A stretch of 64,000 nucleotides of DNA from Pinibacter sp031553495 (GCA_031553495.1 JAVBLN010000046.1:7193-71192); one strand, 5' to 3'. Counted from the stretch's first letter, positions 42,649 to 52,002 are shown. The notes: generated from the sequence alone by a model not told the origin. A program made the numbers and translations.

Positions 42649-44925
42649 CTACATCGCCATTTTTATTACTCTTTTCACAATTGTAAAATTTTTATAAACT
42701 ACTTGCAATGCATATACGCCGCTTGATAAATTGTCTAATCCGGTTATTGCAATATTTGTAAGCCCCTTTGAAACCTTAGCCGCATCGGTTTTTACCAGTC
42801 GCCCACGGCTATCATATAGCAACATTTTTATAGCACCATCGTTGGGCGCTATTGCATGAAAAGTAATATTTTGTTTGAATGGATTCTGCACATTTTGCAC
42901 ATCAAAAGCTAACCCCTCCGGGTTTAGCACAATAGATTTACTATAAATAAATTCCGCTCCATCCTGTATCCTCACTCTGTAATACACGGTTCCTCTTAAC
43001 TCTTCGGGATCTGAGAATCCATAAGCTGCGCCGATGCCGGCAGTTGCTTTGCCATCAACGATGGCCAATTGTTTGTAGTGTATGTTATCAAAACTTTTTT
43101 CAAGAATAAACTTCGTATTCGCCGCCTCCGATCCCGATGTCCAACGCAACAACGCGTAGTTGACATTACTTAGCTGCCCCTCAAAATTTAGCAATGATGT
43201 ATTTAAAATCGTACTGCAATTATTAACATATACCATCAACGTAGTGCTGGCCGCCACAGAGCAATTATCGTTAGAGAGGTTTTCGGCAGATGTGGCAATC
43301 CTTATTCTGTACATATTTCCATTTACAGAGCTATCTGCCAAAAAAGGTTTGTGATCAACCCTGTATTCATACTTGCCGCCAACGTTTTGAACAGCACCCA
43401 TTCCGGTACTGTCAATAGACCAGGAGCTTCCGCCATCTTTACTTTTTTCCCATCGCCAATATGTGAAGTTGGGATAGAAACTACTTACAACAGTAGAAAT
43501 ATCAATCTGGTTGTTGTAACAAACTCTCGCATTTCCGCTTGGCTGCATATCGAGATTGGGAGTACAGGTGGCCACAGAAATATCATCTATAGCCCAATCG
43601 TTTCCACCGCCCCCCGGCGCATTATTACGTATGGTAAGTGTAAAGGAAGATTGGTTAGGCCCTGTCAAATAAGTAAACCCTTTTTTAACCCATTTCCCGG
43701 TGTAAGGAATATCGCCGGTTGTGTAATAATCAATACCATTGAGCTGGTAAGTAAGATTAGGATGTACGCCGGATGAATCTCCGGGACCTGTCGGAATATA
43801 GCCGGAATTGCCCGGTCCGCGGCCCATTGAGTCAGCACCACATTTTGAACAAATATTATACAACCACGAAGAAATTTCATAGTATGTATTAGGGCACAGA
43901 TTTGTTACCATGTATTGAAAAGCATAATCGGTTTTATAACTCGCATTCACCACCATCATATAGCCGGCGTTAGCATTCGCGACAGTATCCGCCGCTTTAT
44001 TACCTGCAAACGGATCTGCGGCGCCAGTGTGATCGCCAATTATATCCCACACGCTAAACACGCGATGGCTTATACTTGTATTGTCCGGTTTCGTCCATGC
44101 ATTGCTGGTAGTATAATTTTGTGTGCTGGTATTATTTGCCACGCCGTAGTAATAATCATCCGGTGTGCCGGTGGTAAAAGTCTTGAACTGGTATGTGCCT
44201 GATATGGCTGCAGAAGCGCCACGGTTCCTGCTTTTGCCAGAACCGAAAGTGCCGTTGAACTCCATGCCCACTGCATTTCCGCCTACGGTGTTTTCACAAA
44301 TGCCGGTATTCTTAAACACTGCAATATTATCTTTACCGAAATCTATATTAACAAACTTGTTATTATATTTATACGTAAACCTGCCTCCACCCACATCAAG
44401 CGTGCTGCCATAATTACTATTTATCACAATTTCATACGACACTACCATCACGCAAATGCTTCCCCAAAGTGTAGGTTTGTCGGTATTCTTAATTTGTCCT
44501 CTTCTTGAAGCGGTAGCAGTCTTTGACGCATTCGTTCCGTAGCCCATGTGTACGGTTATGTATTTGCTGCTCATAATTTTCGCGGGATCATTATCAGCCG
44601 CATCAGTAAAGCTTTTGTACACTTTTCCTTCGTTGGTTATTATTTTCATTGAATTGGCAACATATGTAGCGCCGGTCGGTATAGTATCATAAAATGCGCA
44701 ACTATCAATTGTAGGAGTAGTAGAGCTTACCACAATGGTGGTTCTTATCTGCAACACATCTTTTGGCTCTATGGTGCCGCCGGATGAGCCTTTTGTTTTA
44801 TTCACATAGGTCTTGCCATAATCTATTGTTTGCGAAAAAGCCATATTGCAGGTAATGCTTAATAGTATAAACAGCCCTGTTCTGAAAAAGAAAAAGGCTT
44901 TCTTATGGTGTAGAGGTTTTTCCAT
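42649..44925 (-). CDS. Large secreted protein with type IX sorting domain
   Basis: 758 residues from ATG 44925 (MEKPLHHKKAFFFFRTGLF, then a signal peptide ending CNMAFSQ). The N-terminal part has DUF11-like features (EPKDVLQIRTTIVV, YDTIPTGATYVANSMKI). The middle has an Ig-like/CBM-style region with GGGGNDWAIDDISVATC and CPNTYYEISSWLYNIC. The C-terminus has a fibronectin-like block (LRWTSGSEAANTKFILEKSFD) and a type A sorting signal: QNPFKQNITFHAIAPNDGAI, LLYDSRGRLVK, LSSGVYALQVVYKN. Likely exported by the type IX system and surface-attached. Function unknown. Confidence 0.85.
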   Translation of the reverse strand: MEKPLHHKKAFFFFRTGLFILLSITCNMAFSQTIDYGKTYVNKTKGSSGGTIEPKDVLQIRTTIVVSSTTPTIDSCAFYDTIPTGATYVANSMKIITNEGKVYKSFTDAADNDPAKIMSSKYITVHMGYGTNASKTATASRRGQIKNTDKPTLWGSICVMVVSYEIVINSNYGSTLDVGGGRFTYKYNNKFVNIDFGKDNIAVFKNTGICENTVGGNAVGMEFNGTFGSGKSRNRGASAAISGTYQFKTFTTGTPDDYYYGVANNTSTQNYTTSNAWTKPDNTSISHRVFSVWDIIGDHTGAADPFAGNKAADTVANANAGYMMVVNASYKTDYAFQYMVTNLCPNTYYEISSWLYNICSKCGADSMGRGPGNSGYIPTGPGDSSGVHPNLTYQLNGIDYYTTGDIPYTGKWVKKGFTYLTGPNQSSFTLTIRNNAPGGGGNDWAIDDISVATCTPNLDMQPSGNARVCYNNQIDISTVVSSFYPNFTYWRWEKSKDGGSSWSIDSTGMGAVQNVGGKYEYRVDHKPFLADSSVNGNMYRIRIATSAENLSNDNCSVAASTTLMVYVNNCSTILNTSLLNFEGQLSNVNYALLRWTSGSEAANTKFILEKSFDNIHYKQLAIVDGKATAGIGAAYGFSDPEELRGTVYYRVRIQDGAEFIYSKSIVLNPEGLAFDVQNVQNPFKQNITFHAIAPNDGAIKMLLYDSRGRLVKTDAAKVSKGLTNIAITGLDNLSSGVYALQVVYKNFTIVKRVIKMAM

Positions 44926-45084
44926 AGCAGTAGTTTTTTCAAAAGGGGGATTAATGCCTTCAATCAAACATAGAAAAAGAATATAAAAGCCGGTATAGTA
45001 AAACTACTCGTCTTTAATAGCATTTTTACTACACTTTATTTTTTATACTCCGGGCATGATAATATTGTGTAATTATTTTTTGGA

Positions 45085-45152
45085 ACCGGCGGTAGTGCTA
45101 CTATTAAGCATCGTTGTGTCACTCACTTGTGCGGTAGGAATGCTATTCGGCG
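45085..45152 (+). repeat. Intergenic repeat unit 23, F
   Basis: T-run, GGA, ACCGGCGGTAGTGCTACTAT, consensus core with TTGTGCGG, TAGGAATGCTATTCGGCG. Confidence 0.95.
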
Positions 45153-45510
45153 AGCTGGCAGTGGGCAGTAGTTGCCGGTTACCGGTTGCCGGTGTTGAAG
45201 TACAGGCAATACAATAAATTGTCAGTACACTAATCCAATGAGATTTCTCGCACGGTTTGGTTTATTATAGGTTGCAATATTTCTTTTTCGCTATGTTAAA
45301 AACACAAGCTCGAAATGACGGATAAGATTGGTGTCAGAATTTGGATTCGTTGGATTAAAGGATTCATGGATTAGAGGATTTAGATTGACCAGGAAAACAA
45401 AATCCAACAATCCAACAATCTGATAAATCCTAATTCAGACAATTATAGAAAATGTTCCCGCACGTCATATCTCGCACGGAGTGGTGAAAGTATATGATTT
45501 TCAAACCATC

Positions 45511-45604
45511 TATACGTAGCGTCAAAAAATAATGCAGTATAAAAAATATTAAACCTCTTTTCTGTCGCGCATTTGATACTGCATAGGTTTTGACGTTGTG
45601 TATA
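45511..45604. repeat. Imperfect 30-bp inverted repeat (long hairpin)
   Basis: Left arm 45511-45540 (TATACGTAGCGTCAAAAAAT then AATGCAGTAT) pairs with right arm 45576-45604 (ATACTGCATAGGTTTTGACG then TTGTGTATA), with a 35-base loop containing TCTGTCGCGCATTTG. Confidence 0.75.
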
Positions 45605-45738
45605 AAAGCAACAGTATAGTGCTGCAAGCCTTACAGAGCGTAAATAAATGGAGAATTGAGAGTGGAGAATTGAGAATGCTTTAATCACTGATTGCAAGCC
45701 AAAACAAAAGCACTCATTACTTATTACTCAAAACTCAT

Positions 45739-45803
45739 TGTATAGCATTACTACCGTTGAAGTGAGTGACACAACGATGATGCCATGAAAAACCGCCGCC
45801 GGT
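45739..45803 (-). repeat. Intergenic repeat unit 24, R, subtype b
   Basis: TATAGCATTACTACCGTTGA, AGTGAGTGACACAACGATGA, TGCCATGAAAAACCGCCGCC, GGTTC. Confidence 0.92.
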
Positions 45804-45890
45804 TCACAAAATAAAAAAAGCCAAAACTCAAAACGATGCAATAAACATTGCTACCAGTTTTGATTTTTGGCTTTCGATTTTTGAATTATC

Positions 45891-47288
45891 TTAAATCTTT
45901 CCTACCATGTTAGCAGGCACCACCCACTCGTCAAATTGTTCGGGTGTTACGTAGCCAAGCTTCACAGCCATTTCCTTTAAAGTGATTCCTTCCTTATGTG
46001 CTGTTTGCGCTATTTCAGCGGCTTTGTAATAGCCAATTTTTGTGTTGAGCGCGGTTACCAGCATTAATGAATTGTCCACGTGTTTTTTGATATTTGCTTC
46101 GATGGGTTCAATGCCCGCCGCGCATTTATCATTAAAGCTTACACAACCTTCACCAATCAACCTTGCGCTGTGCAGGAAGTTGTAGATCATTACCGGCTTG
46201 AACACATTTAATTCAAAATGACCGGTGGCGCCGCCAATGTTTATGGCCACATCATTACCCAATACTTGCGCAGCAATCATAGTGAGCGCTTCGCACTGAG
46301 TGGGATTTACTTTGCCCGGCATAATGGAAGAGCCCGGCTCATTATCTGGAATGAATAATTCACCAATGCCGCTGCGTGGTCCGCTGGATAACATGCGCAC
46401 ATCGTTTGCAATTTTCATCAGGCTAACTGCTACAGTTTTTAATGCGCCGTGTGCTTCTACAATCGCATCATGCGCGGCAAGCGATTCAAATTTATTTTCA
46501 GCAGTTACAAAAGGTAAACCTGTTAATGCCGCAATATGCTTGGCAACATTTTCAGCATAATTAGGAGGCGTGTTAATGCCTGTTCCCACAGCGGTGCCGC
46601 CCAGCGCCAGTTCGGATAAATGCGCTAATGTATTTTTAATGGCTTTCAGGCCGTGATTCAACTGGGAAACATATCCGCTAAATTCCTGTCCAACCGTTAG
46701 CGGTGTGGCATCCATAAAATGCGTGCGACCAATCTTCACCACGTTCATGAAAGCTTTGCTCTTAGCTTCAAGCGTATCGCGCAGTTTTTCGATGCCGGGA
46801 ATGGTTACATCCAACAGCATTTTGTATGCCGCTATGTGCATGGCTGTAGGAAATGTATCATTGGAAGATTGCGACTTGTTTACATCATCGTTGGGATGCA
46901 GGAATTTTTCTTTATCATCAAGTTTGCCGCCATTTAATACGTGACCGCGGTAAGCAACCACTTCGTTCACATTCATATTGCTTTGTGTGCCGCTGCCGGT
47001 TTGCCATACAACAAGCGGAAAATAATCATCCAGCTTGCCTTCCAGAATTTCATCACACACTTTGCCAATAAGATCGCTTTTTTCTTTTGGCATCACACCA
47101 GCCTCAAAGTTGGTAATAGCGGCGGCTTTTTTCAGGTATGCAAACGCACGGATTATTTCTTTCGGCATGCGGTTGATATCCTGTGCAATTTTAAAATTCT
47201 CAATGCTGCGCTGGGTTTGCGCTCCATAATAAGCATCCACGGGCACTTTCACTTCACCCATGGTATCTTTTTCTATGCGATAGCTCAT
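45891..47288 (-). CDS. fumC: Fumarate hydratase, class II
   Basis: TCA-cycle enzyme, fumarate to L-malate; iron-independent. 465 residues. YRIEKDTMGEVKVPVDAYYGAQTQRS at the start, TGSGTQSNMNVNEV, PNDDVNKSQSSNDTFPTAMH, KIGRTHFMDATPLTVGQEFSGY, GGTAVGTGINTP, and the family signature GSSIMPGKVNP (about residue 320). Length is standard. Monocistronic, with over 150 bp to the next gene on either side. Confidence 0.97.
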   Translation of the reverse strand: MSYRIEKDTMGEVKVPVDAYYGAQTQRSIENFKIAQDINRMPKEIIRAFAYLKKAAAITNFEAGVMPKEKSDLIGKVCDEILEGKLDDYFPLVVWQTGSGTQSNMNVNEVVAYRGHVLNGGKLDDKEKFLHPNDDVNKSQSSNDTFPTAMHIAAYKMLLDVTIPGIEKLRDTLEAKSKAFMNVVKIGRTHFMDATPLTVGQEFSGYVSQLNHGLKAIKNTLAHLSELALGGTAVGTGINTPPNYAENVAKHIAALTGLPFVTAENKFESLAAHDAIVEAHGALKTVAVSLMKIANDVRMLSSGPRSGIGELFIPDNEPGSSIMPGKVNPTQCEALTMIAAQVLGNDVAINIGGATGHFELNVFKPVMIYNFLHSARLIGEGCVSFNDKCAAGIEPIEANIKKHVDNSLMLVTALNTKIGYYKAAEIAQTAHKEGITLKEMAVKLGYVTPEQFDEWVVPANMVGKI

Positions 47289-47446
47289 AATCTGTATGTT
47301 TTTAAAAGTTCGTAAAGTTAAATCAATACAAGGGAAGGAGGCGCTTTTTTTAATTAGTTGGCATAGTGACGAAAATCAGTTGGAATACACGATTTGCTAT
47401 GCACAACGTACGAAAATTTGTAATGACAATGCATCGCTTGCTGCGT

Positions 47447-48226
47447 CTATCTTCCTTTAAATTCCGGTTTTCTTTTTTCCAAAAACGCGCCGGCGCCTTC
47501 CTTTAAGTCTTCCGTAGCAAAGCATTCGGCAAATTTTTTTATTTCAAAATCGTAGCCTTGTTGGGTATGATCAAAGTTATTTATGCATTCAATTGCTTTT
47601 GTAATAGCTAGCGGCGCTTTGCCATGAATAATTTGCAGTAAAGCTTTAACATTGTTTAAAAGCTCTTCCTGTTTTACAACATTGTTTACAATTCCATACT
47701 GCATAGCCTGTTCGGCAGTTATCATTTCGGCAGTCATGATCATTTGCATTGCCCGGCCTTTGCCTACAGCCTGCACCAGCCGCTGCGTTCCACCATAGCC
47801 TGGAATTAGTCCCAGGTTCACTTCCGGCTGACCGAATTTCGCGTTTTCGCTGGCAATTATAAAATGGCATGCCAGGGCCAGTTCGCAGCCGCCGCCCAAT
47901 GCGAAACCGTTTACTGCAGCTACAATCGGCTTGGGTGATTTTTCAATTTTATCAAAAACCGATTGGTGGCCTTTGCGTGCAAGCGCCTCGCCCTGAGCAT
48001 GATCCAATTGTAAAAACTCGCTGATATCCGCTCCGGCAACAAACGACTTTTGACCGGCGCCGGTAATAATTGCCGACCGTATTGCATTATTACCATATAC
48101 TTCATCTATTACCGCGCTCAATTCCTCAATTACTGTTCTGTTTAAAGCATTCAGCTTATCGGGCCTGTTAATGGTAATAACAAGCGTTTCATTTTCGATT
48201 GCTGTTAGCAGTGTTTGATAATTCAT
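47447..48226 (-). CDS. Enoyl-CoA hydratase/isomerase family protein
   Basis: 259-residue crotonase-fold enzyme. INRPDKLNALNRTVIEEL, AIITGAGQKSFVAGADISEF (oxyanion-hole strand), AAVNGFALGGGCELALACHFIIASENAKFGQPEVNLGLIPGYGGTQRL; both catalytic Glu positions of true hydratases are present (GGCELAL and FGQPEVNLG). It probably hydrates 2-trans-enoyl-CoA in fatty acid breakdown. The specific substrate is not shown. Confidence 0.9.
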   Translation of the reverse strand: MNYQTLLTAIENETLVITINRPDKLNALNRTVIEELSAVIDEVYGNNAIRSAIITGAGQKSFVAGADISEFLQLDHAQGEALARKGHQSVFDKIEKSPKPIVAAVNGFALGGGCELALACHFIIASENAKFGQPEVNLGLIPGYGGTQRLVQAVGKGRAMQMIMTAEMITAEQAMQYGIVNNVVKQEELLNNVKALLQIIHGKAPLAITKAIECINNFDHTQQGYDFEIKKFAECFATEDLKEGAGAFLEKRKPEFKGR

Positions 48227-48233
48227 ACCTTTG

Positions 48234-48241
48234 CAAATTTA
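48234..48241 (-). promoter_or_regulatory. Candidate -7 box of the enoyl-CoA hydratase gene
   Basis: TAAATTTG on the minus strand, eight bases before the start codon. Confidence 0.45.
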
Positions 48242-48296
48242 TTTACCTAAGATAGCAACTTACCGCGTATCATATTTGTAATAATTTTTCAGCAGC

Positions 48297-48899
48297 ATGA
48301 ATTTGTTAAGTGTTATAACCTATACAGGAATATTTGTTTTCGCCGCCACAGGCGCATTTAAGGCACGCACATACCGAATGGATATATTCGGCGCCGGTGT
48401 ACTAGCCTTTGTAACTGCCTATGGTGGCGGCACTTTGCGTGATTTGCTGATTGGCGTGCGGCCTGTAAACTGGGTGAACGATTACCTGGCACTCACACTT
48501 GTAATATCTTCCACGCTTATCACTTTCTTTTTTAAACTCAATTACGAAAATTTTAAAAGAACCATTTTTATTACAGATGCCATTGGCCTCGGATTATTTA
48601 CTGTAGCCGGAATAGAAAAAAGTATTCAACTCGGGATCAACGAAATGTATGCGGTGGTAATGGGGGTTATCACAGCCACTTTTGGAGGTATGCTGGCGGA
48701 TGTATTATGCAATGCGGTTCCCAACATTTTTAAGCGCGGCGAGCTATATGCCACAGCCTGCGCGATCGGCGGCATTGCGTATGTATCGCTCAGAGCGGCC
48801 GGTGTGGAATATAATACCAATCTGCTGCTATGCGTTTGTATCGTTGTCCTTATAAGAATCATATCAAAATGGAAAGGGGTGCATCTGCCTGAGATTTAG
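48297..48899 (+). CDS. Trimeric intracellular cation channel family (UPF0126) membrane protein
   Basis: 200 residues, seven hydrophobic segments, two tandem UPF0126 domains: FVFAATGAFKARTYRMDIFGAGVLAFVTAYGGGTLRDLLIG-type block at residues 13-53 and the second around FITDAIGLGLFTVAGIEKS to TFGGMLADVLCNAVPNIF (residues 90-145). The repeated GGGxxRD and GGMxxD signatures are those of bacterial TRIC-like channels; some members move glycine. Divergent from the enoyl-CoA hydratase gene. Confidence 0.88.
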   Translation: MNLLSVITYTGIFVFAATGAFKARTYRMDIFGAGVLAFVTAYGGGTLRDLLIGVRPVNWVNDYLALTLVISSTLITFFFKLNYENFKRTIFITDAIGLGLFTVAGIEKSIQLGINEMYAVVMGVITATFGGMLADVLCNAVPNIFKRGELYATACAIGGIAYVSLRAAGVEYNTNLLLCVCIVVLIRIISKWKGVHLPEI

Positions 48900-48966
48900 A
48901 AGTTAAATCATTGAGGTTTGTCTTTTGTATACAAGCATTTTTGTTGTCTAGCGTTTTTATTGTGAA

Positions 48967-49034
48967 ACCGGCATCGGTGCCCTGATTAAGCTCCGGTTGT
49001 GTCACTCACTTGTACTGTTGTAATTCTATTGGGC
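48967..49034 (+). repeat. Intergenic repeat unit 25, F (subtype c)
   Basis: ACCGGCATCGGTGCCCTGAT, TAAGCTCCGG, TTGTGTCACTCACTTGTACT, GTTGTAATTCTATTGGGC. Opens the interval around the GH16 gene. Confidence 0.9.
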
Positions 49035-49144
49035 AATAAGTAGCAGGCCATAGAGAAATCAGTTTTTAAAAACCACGAGGCACAAAGGAACACAGTGCAA
49101 ATTCGCAGACCTCTTTCCTGTACTCAACTTTCTCTTTCCACTAA

Positions 49145-49166
49145 AAAAGGGATGAATATCCCTTTT
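49145..49166. terminator. Bidirectional terminator between TRIC-like and GH16 genes
   Basis: AAAAGGGAT, loop GAAT, ATCCCTTTT: a perfect 9-bp stem with T/A runs on both sides. Confidence 0.85.
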
Positions 49167-49245
49167 ATCTTATGTTCGACAAGCGCTGCGCTAACATGCC
49201 GAACAGCACCCTGAACTGTTTAGTCTTGCATTTTCAACAATTCAA

Positions 49246-50040
49246 TCATTTCTTCTCATACACTCTTACATAATCCACTTCCATCGCTACCGGAAAAACG
49301 GAATCGTCGATGCCATATTTACCACCCCAGTTGCCACCTACGGCCACGTTGAGAATTAAATAATATGGTTTATCGAAAGGCCACTCATTAGTTGATAAAT
49401 GTTCGTTTACAACAGTATAGTATTTTTTACCATCCAGAAGAAAATCCATTTTTTCCCCGGTCCATTCTATCGCATATACATGAAATTTATCGTATGGCCG
49501 GGATATGTAAACGCTTTTCCCTTTTTGTGTGCCTTTTGTGTGATTATACGCCTGAGTGTGAATAGTACCATGAATACTATCTTTATCATACCCTACATGT
49601 TCCATAATATCTATTTCGCCGCAGGTAGGCCAGCCTGTTTTTCCAATATCGTTTCCCAACATCCATATCGCGGGCCAGGTACCTTTGCCGGCGGGAAGTT
49701 TGGCTCTCACTTCTATTTTTCCATATTTGAATTCAGCTTTTCCTGCTGTTGATAAACGTGCGGATGTATATGATTTGCCTTCACGCGATTCTTTGCGTGC
49801 GGTAATTTTTAATGTGCCTTTACTAACATATGCATTTAAGGAATCGGTATCGGTATAAAATTGTTTTTCGTTATTTCCCCATCCTGTTGCGTTACCTCTC
49901 GTTTCATAATTCCATTTGGCTTGATCGGGAAGACCGCGATAATTAAATTCTTCCTGCCACACCAGCTTCCAGGAAGAGCGCTGCGCAAACAGCGTATTGC
50001 ATGATAATAAAAGAATAATTGCAAACAATTGTTTTTTCAT
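49246..50040 (-). CDS. Glycoside hydrolase family 16, beta-glucanase-like
   Basis: Secreted or periplasmic retaining hydrolase, probably of beta-1,3-glucan (laminarin). 264 residues. Signal peptide MKKQLFAIILLLSCNTLFAQ. LVWQEEFNYRGLPDQAKWNYET opens the jelly-roll. The catalytic motif is GEIDIMEHVG with Glu142, Asp144 and Glu147, followed by HGTIHTQAYNHT, FHVYAIEWTGEKMDFLLDGKKYY and NVAVGGNWGG. The substrate class is inferred from the laminarinase-like motif. Single gene between units 25 (F) and 26 (R). Confidence 0.9.
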   Translation of the reverse strand: MKKQLFAIILLLSCNTLFAQRSSWKLVWQEEFNYRGLPDQAKWNYETRGNATGWGNNEKQFYTDTDSLNAYVSKGTLKITARKESREGKSYTSARLSTAGKAEFKYGKIEVRAKLPAGKGTWPAIWMLGNDIGKTGWPTCGEIDIMEHVGYDKDSIHGTIHTQAYNHTKGTQKGKSVYISRPYDKFHVYAIEWTGEKMDFLLDGKKYYTVVNEHLSTNEWPFDKPYYLILNVAVGGNWGGKYGIDDSVFPVAMEVDYVRVYEKK

Positions 50041-50065
50041 GGGTAATTGTTTTTATTAGTTGATG

Positions 50066-50130
50066 ATAAGAATTACTACAGTTGAACGGAGCGTCGCAAG
50101 CAATGTCCCATCAGGGGTCTACGGCTGGTC
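50066..50130 (-). repeat. Intergenic repeat unit 26, R, degenerate (subtype d)
   Basis: GATAAGAATTACTACAGTTG, AACGGAGCGTCGCAAGCAAT, then GTCTACGGCTGGTCTC plus an A-run. Shares its altered core with unit 9. Confidence 0.7.
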
Positions 50131-50187
50131 TCAAAAAAATAATCTAAAAGTTTATGAAATTTCAAAACCGGATCCAGGATTTATTCA

Positions 50188-50231
50188 TACAAAAGCGTTG
50201 CAGAATTATTAAGTAAAAACGCTGCAACGCT
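50188..50231 (-). terminator. Terminator of gltX
   Basis: AGCGTTGCAG (50194-50203) pairs with CTGCAACGCT (50222-50231), a 10-bp stem with an 18-base loop; on the minus strand it is followed by TTTTG. Confidence 0.75.
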
Positions 50232-50266
50232 AGTGGATCTGTCATCACAAATTTTTGCACTGATTA

Positions 50267-51793
50267 TTAACTTAACAACTGCAACGTGTGTTTAATTCGC
50301 CGATTGGTTTCTTCTTTTCCAATTATTGTGGCGATGTCAAACACACCCGGCCCAAACTTGCCACCCACAAGCATTACACGCAACGGCATCATTACTTCGC
50401 CTGGTTTTAGCTGATGGACAGCCGCTATTTCTTTAAATTCTTTTTCAAGATCATCATGCTGCCATATGGCCGTGAGTTCAAATGCGCGAATGAGTTCAAC
50501 AAAGAATTGTTGTTTTTTCTCATCCCATTTCGGCTTAATGGAAGCGGTATCAATTTCTTTAGGAGCCACGAAAAAAAACGAAGCCTGCGTAACAAAATCA
50601 TTCAGCAAAGTGCAGCGGTCTTTTACCTGTTCTAATACTTTTTCAAACTTATTGTCATCGCTTATAGTAATATTATTTTCTTCAAAGATTTTCTGTACGC
50701 GGTCTTTATAATCAGCTACTGGTAGCTTTTTAATCCATTCATGGTTGAACCATTTTGCTTTTTCATAATCGAAAATAGCGCCGCTGTGATTAACCCTGCT
50801 TATATCAAAGCGGTCTATCAACTCCTCCATTGAAAACAGTTCTTTCTCTGTGCCATCATTCCAGCCGAGCATTGCCAGCAGGTTCACAAACGCCTGCGGC
50901 AAAAATCCTCTTTCATAAAAACCTTCTGTGAGTTCTTGTGTATTAGGATCTACCCAGTTCATACCAAATATGGGGAAACCATATTTATTGCCGTGACGTT
51001 TGCTGAGCTTCGCGCCGTCGGGGCCGAGTATCAAAGGCAGATGCGCCCATTGCGGCATTTCGTTTTCCCAACCCAAATACCGCCACAACAATATGTGAAC
51101 AGGGGCGCTGGGCAGCCACTCCTCGCCACGAAATGCGTGAGATATTTTCATTAAATAATCATCTACCACCACAGCCAGGTGATAGGTAGGCATGCCATCG
51201 GCTTTTAATAATACTTTGTCATCTACAAGGCTGCTGTCAAAACTTACTTCGCCACGGATCATATCTGTAAATGTTACCACTTCATCCTGCGGCATTTTAA
51301 TGCGTATTACATAAGGCGTTCCTTGTGCGATGAGCGTACTTACTTCCTGTTCGCTTAATGTGATCGAATTTTTCATTCGCTCACGAACCTCATAGTTATA
51401 CTGTGGAGACGGATTTTGCTCAGTTCTAAAAGCGGCACGCATTTGCTCCAGTTCTTCCGCAGTATCAAACGCGTAATAAGCATTTCCCTGCTTTACCAAT
51501 TGTTCGGCATATTGCTTATACAATTGCTTTCTTTCGCTTTGCCGGTAGGGCGCATATGGACCGCCATGCACCGCACTCTCATCAGGTGTGAGGCCACACC
51601 ATTTAAGGCAGTTGAAAATGTACTCTTCGGCGCCGGGCACAAACCTCGTTTGGTCAGTGTCTTCAATGCGTAGTACAAAATCGCCGTCTTGTTGTTTTGC
51701 AAACAAATAGTTGTACAATACAGTACGAACGCCCCCCAGGTGCAACCCTCCTGTAGGACTGGGCGCAAATCTTACTCTTACTTTCTTGCTCAT
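50267..51793 (-). CDS. gltX: Glutamyl-tRNA synthetase
   Basis: Charges tRNA-Glu. 508 residues from ATG 51793 (MSKKVRVRFAPSPTGGLHLG); a TTG three codons upstream is unlikely. Class I motifs: the HIGH-type sequence GLHLG near residue 17 and KLSKRHG (KMSKS-type). FVLRIEDTDQTRFVPGAEEYIF, PYRQSERKQLY, GEEWLPSAPVHILLWRYLGW are family-specific. The C-terminal anticodon-binding helical domain is present. No Gln-tRNA synthetase is in view. Confidence 0.97.
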   Translation of the reverse strand: MSKKVRVRFAPSPTGGLHLGGVRTVLYNYLFAKQQDGDFVLRIEDTDQTRFVPGAEEYIFNCLKWCGLTPDESAVHGGPYAPYRQSERKQLYKQYAEQLVKQGNAYYAFDTAEELEQMRAAFRTEQNPSPQYNYEVRERMKNSITLSEQEVSTLIAQGTPYVIRIKMPQDEVVTFTDMIRGEVSFDSSLVDDKVLLKADGMPTYHLAVVVDDYLMKISHAFRGEEWLPSAPVHILLWRYLGWENEMPQWAHLPLILGPDGAKLSKRHGNKYGFPIFGMNWVDPNTQELTEGFYERGFLPQAFVNLLAMLGWNDGTEKELFSMEELIDRFDISRVNHSGAIFDYEKAKWFNHEWIKKLPVADYKDRVQKIFEENNITISDDNKFEKVLEQVKDRCTLLNDFVTQASFFFVAPKEIDTASIKPKWDEKKQQFFVELIRAFELTAIWQHDDLEKEFKEIAAVHQLKPGEVMMPLRVMLVGGKFGPGVFDIATIIGKEETNRRIKHTLQLLS

Positions 51794-51936
51794 AAGCCGC
51801 AAGTTACTTGAAAATGCGAATTATTAGAGATGCGGCACACCGATGACGTTCAAGTTAGTTGTAAGTGCATATTGAAGGGTGGGCGCTTTAGGCATAAGCC
51901 TTATTCTCCAACGGCTGGTTTGCCAACTGCCCACCG

Positions 51937-52002
51937 CCCAATAAACTTCCAGCCGTACAAGTGAGTGACACAACGATGCTTAATAGTAGCACTACCGCCG
52001 GT
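51937..52002 (-). repeat. Intergenic repeat unit 27, R
   Basis: CCCAATAAACTTCCAGCCGT, core, TGCTTAATAGTAGCACTACC, GCCGGTTC plus an A-run. Confidence 0.95.

Larger units (their letters stand above)
44926..45890. repeat. Gene-free stretch of nearly 1 kb rich in repeats
   Basis: F unit, GGTTGCCGGTTACC-type tract (about 45172-45192), GGATTNNN octamers (45343-45388), AATCCAAC tract (45402-45420), a long imperfect hairpin (45511-45604), GAGAATT/GAGAATG heptamers (45651-45680), the GCTTTAATCACTGATTGCAAG module, ACTCATT heptamers (45708-45737) and an R unit. I find no gene. Confidence 0.85.
48900..49245. repeat. Gene-free stretch between convergent genes
   Basis: F unit, an ACCACGAGGCACAAAGG repeat (49076-49095) of the metH-gap type, a bidirectional terminator, and a short TGTTCG/CGAACA inverted repeat (49173-49205). 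Confidence 0.75.
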
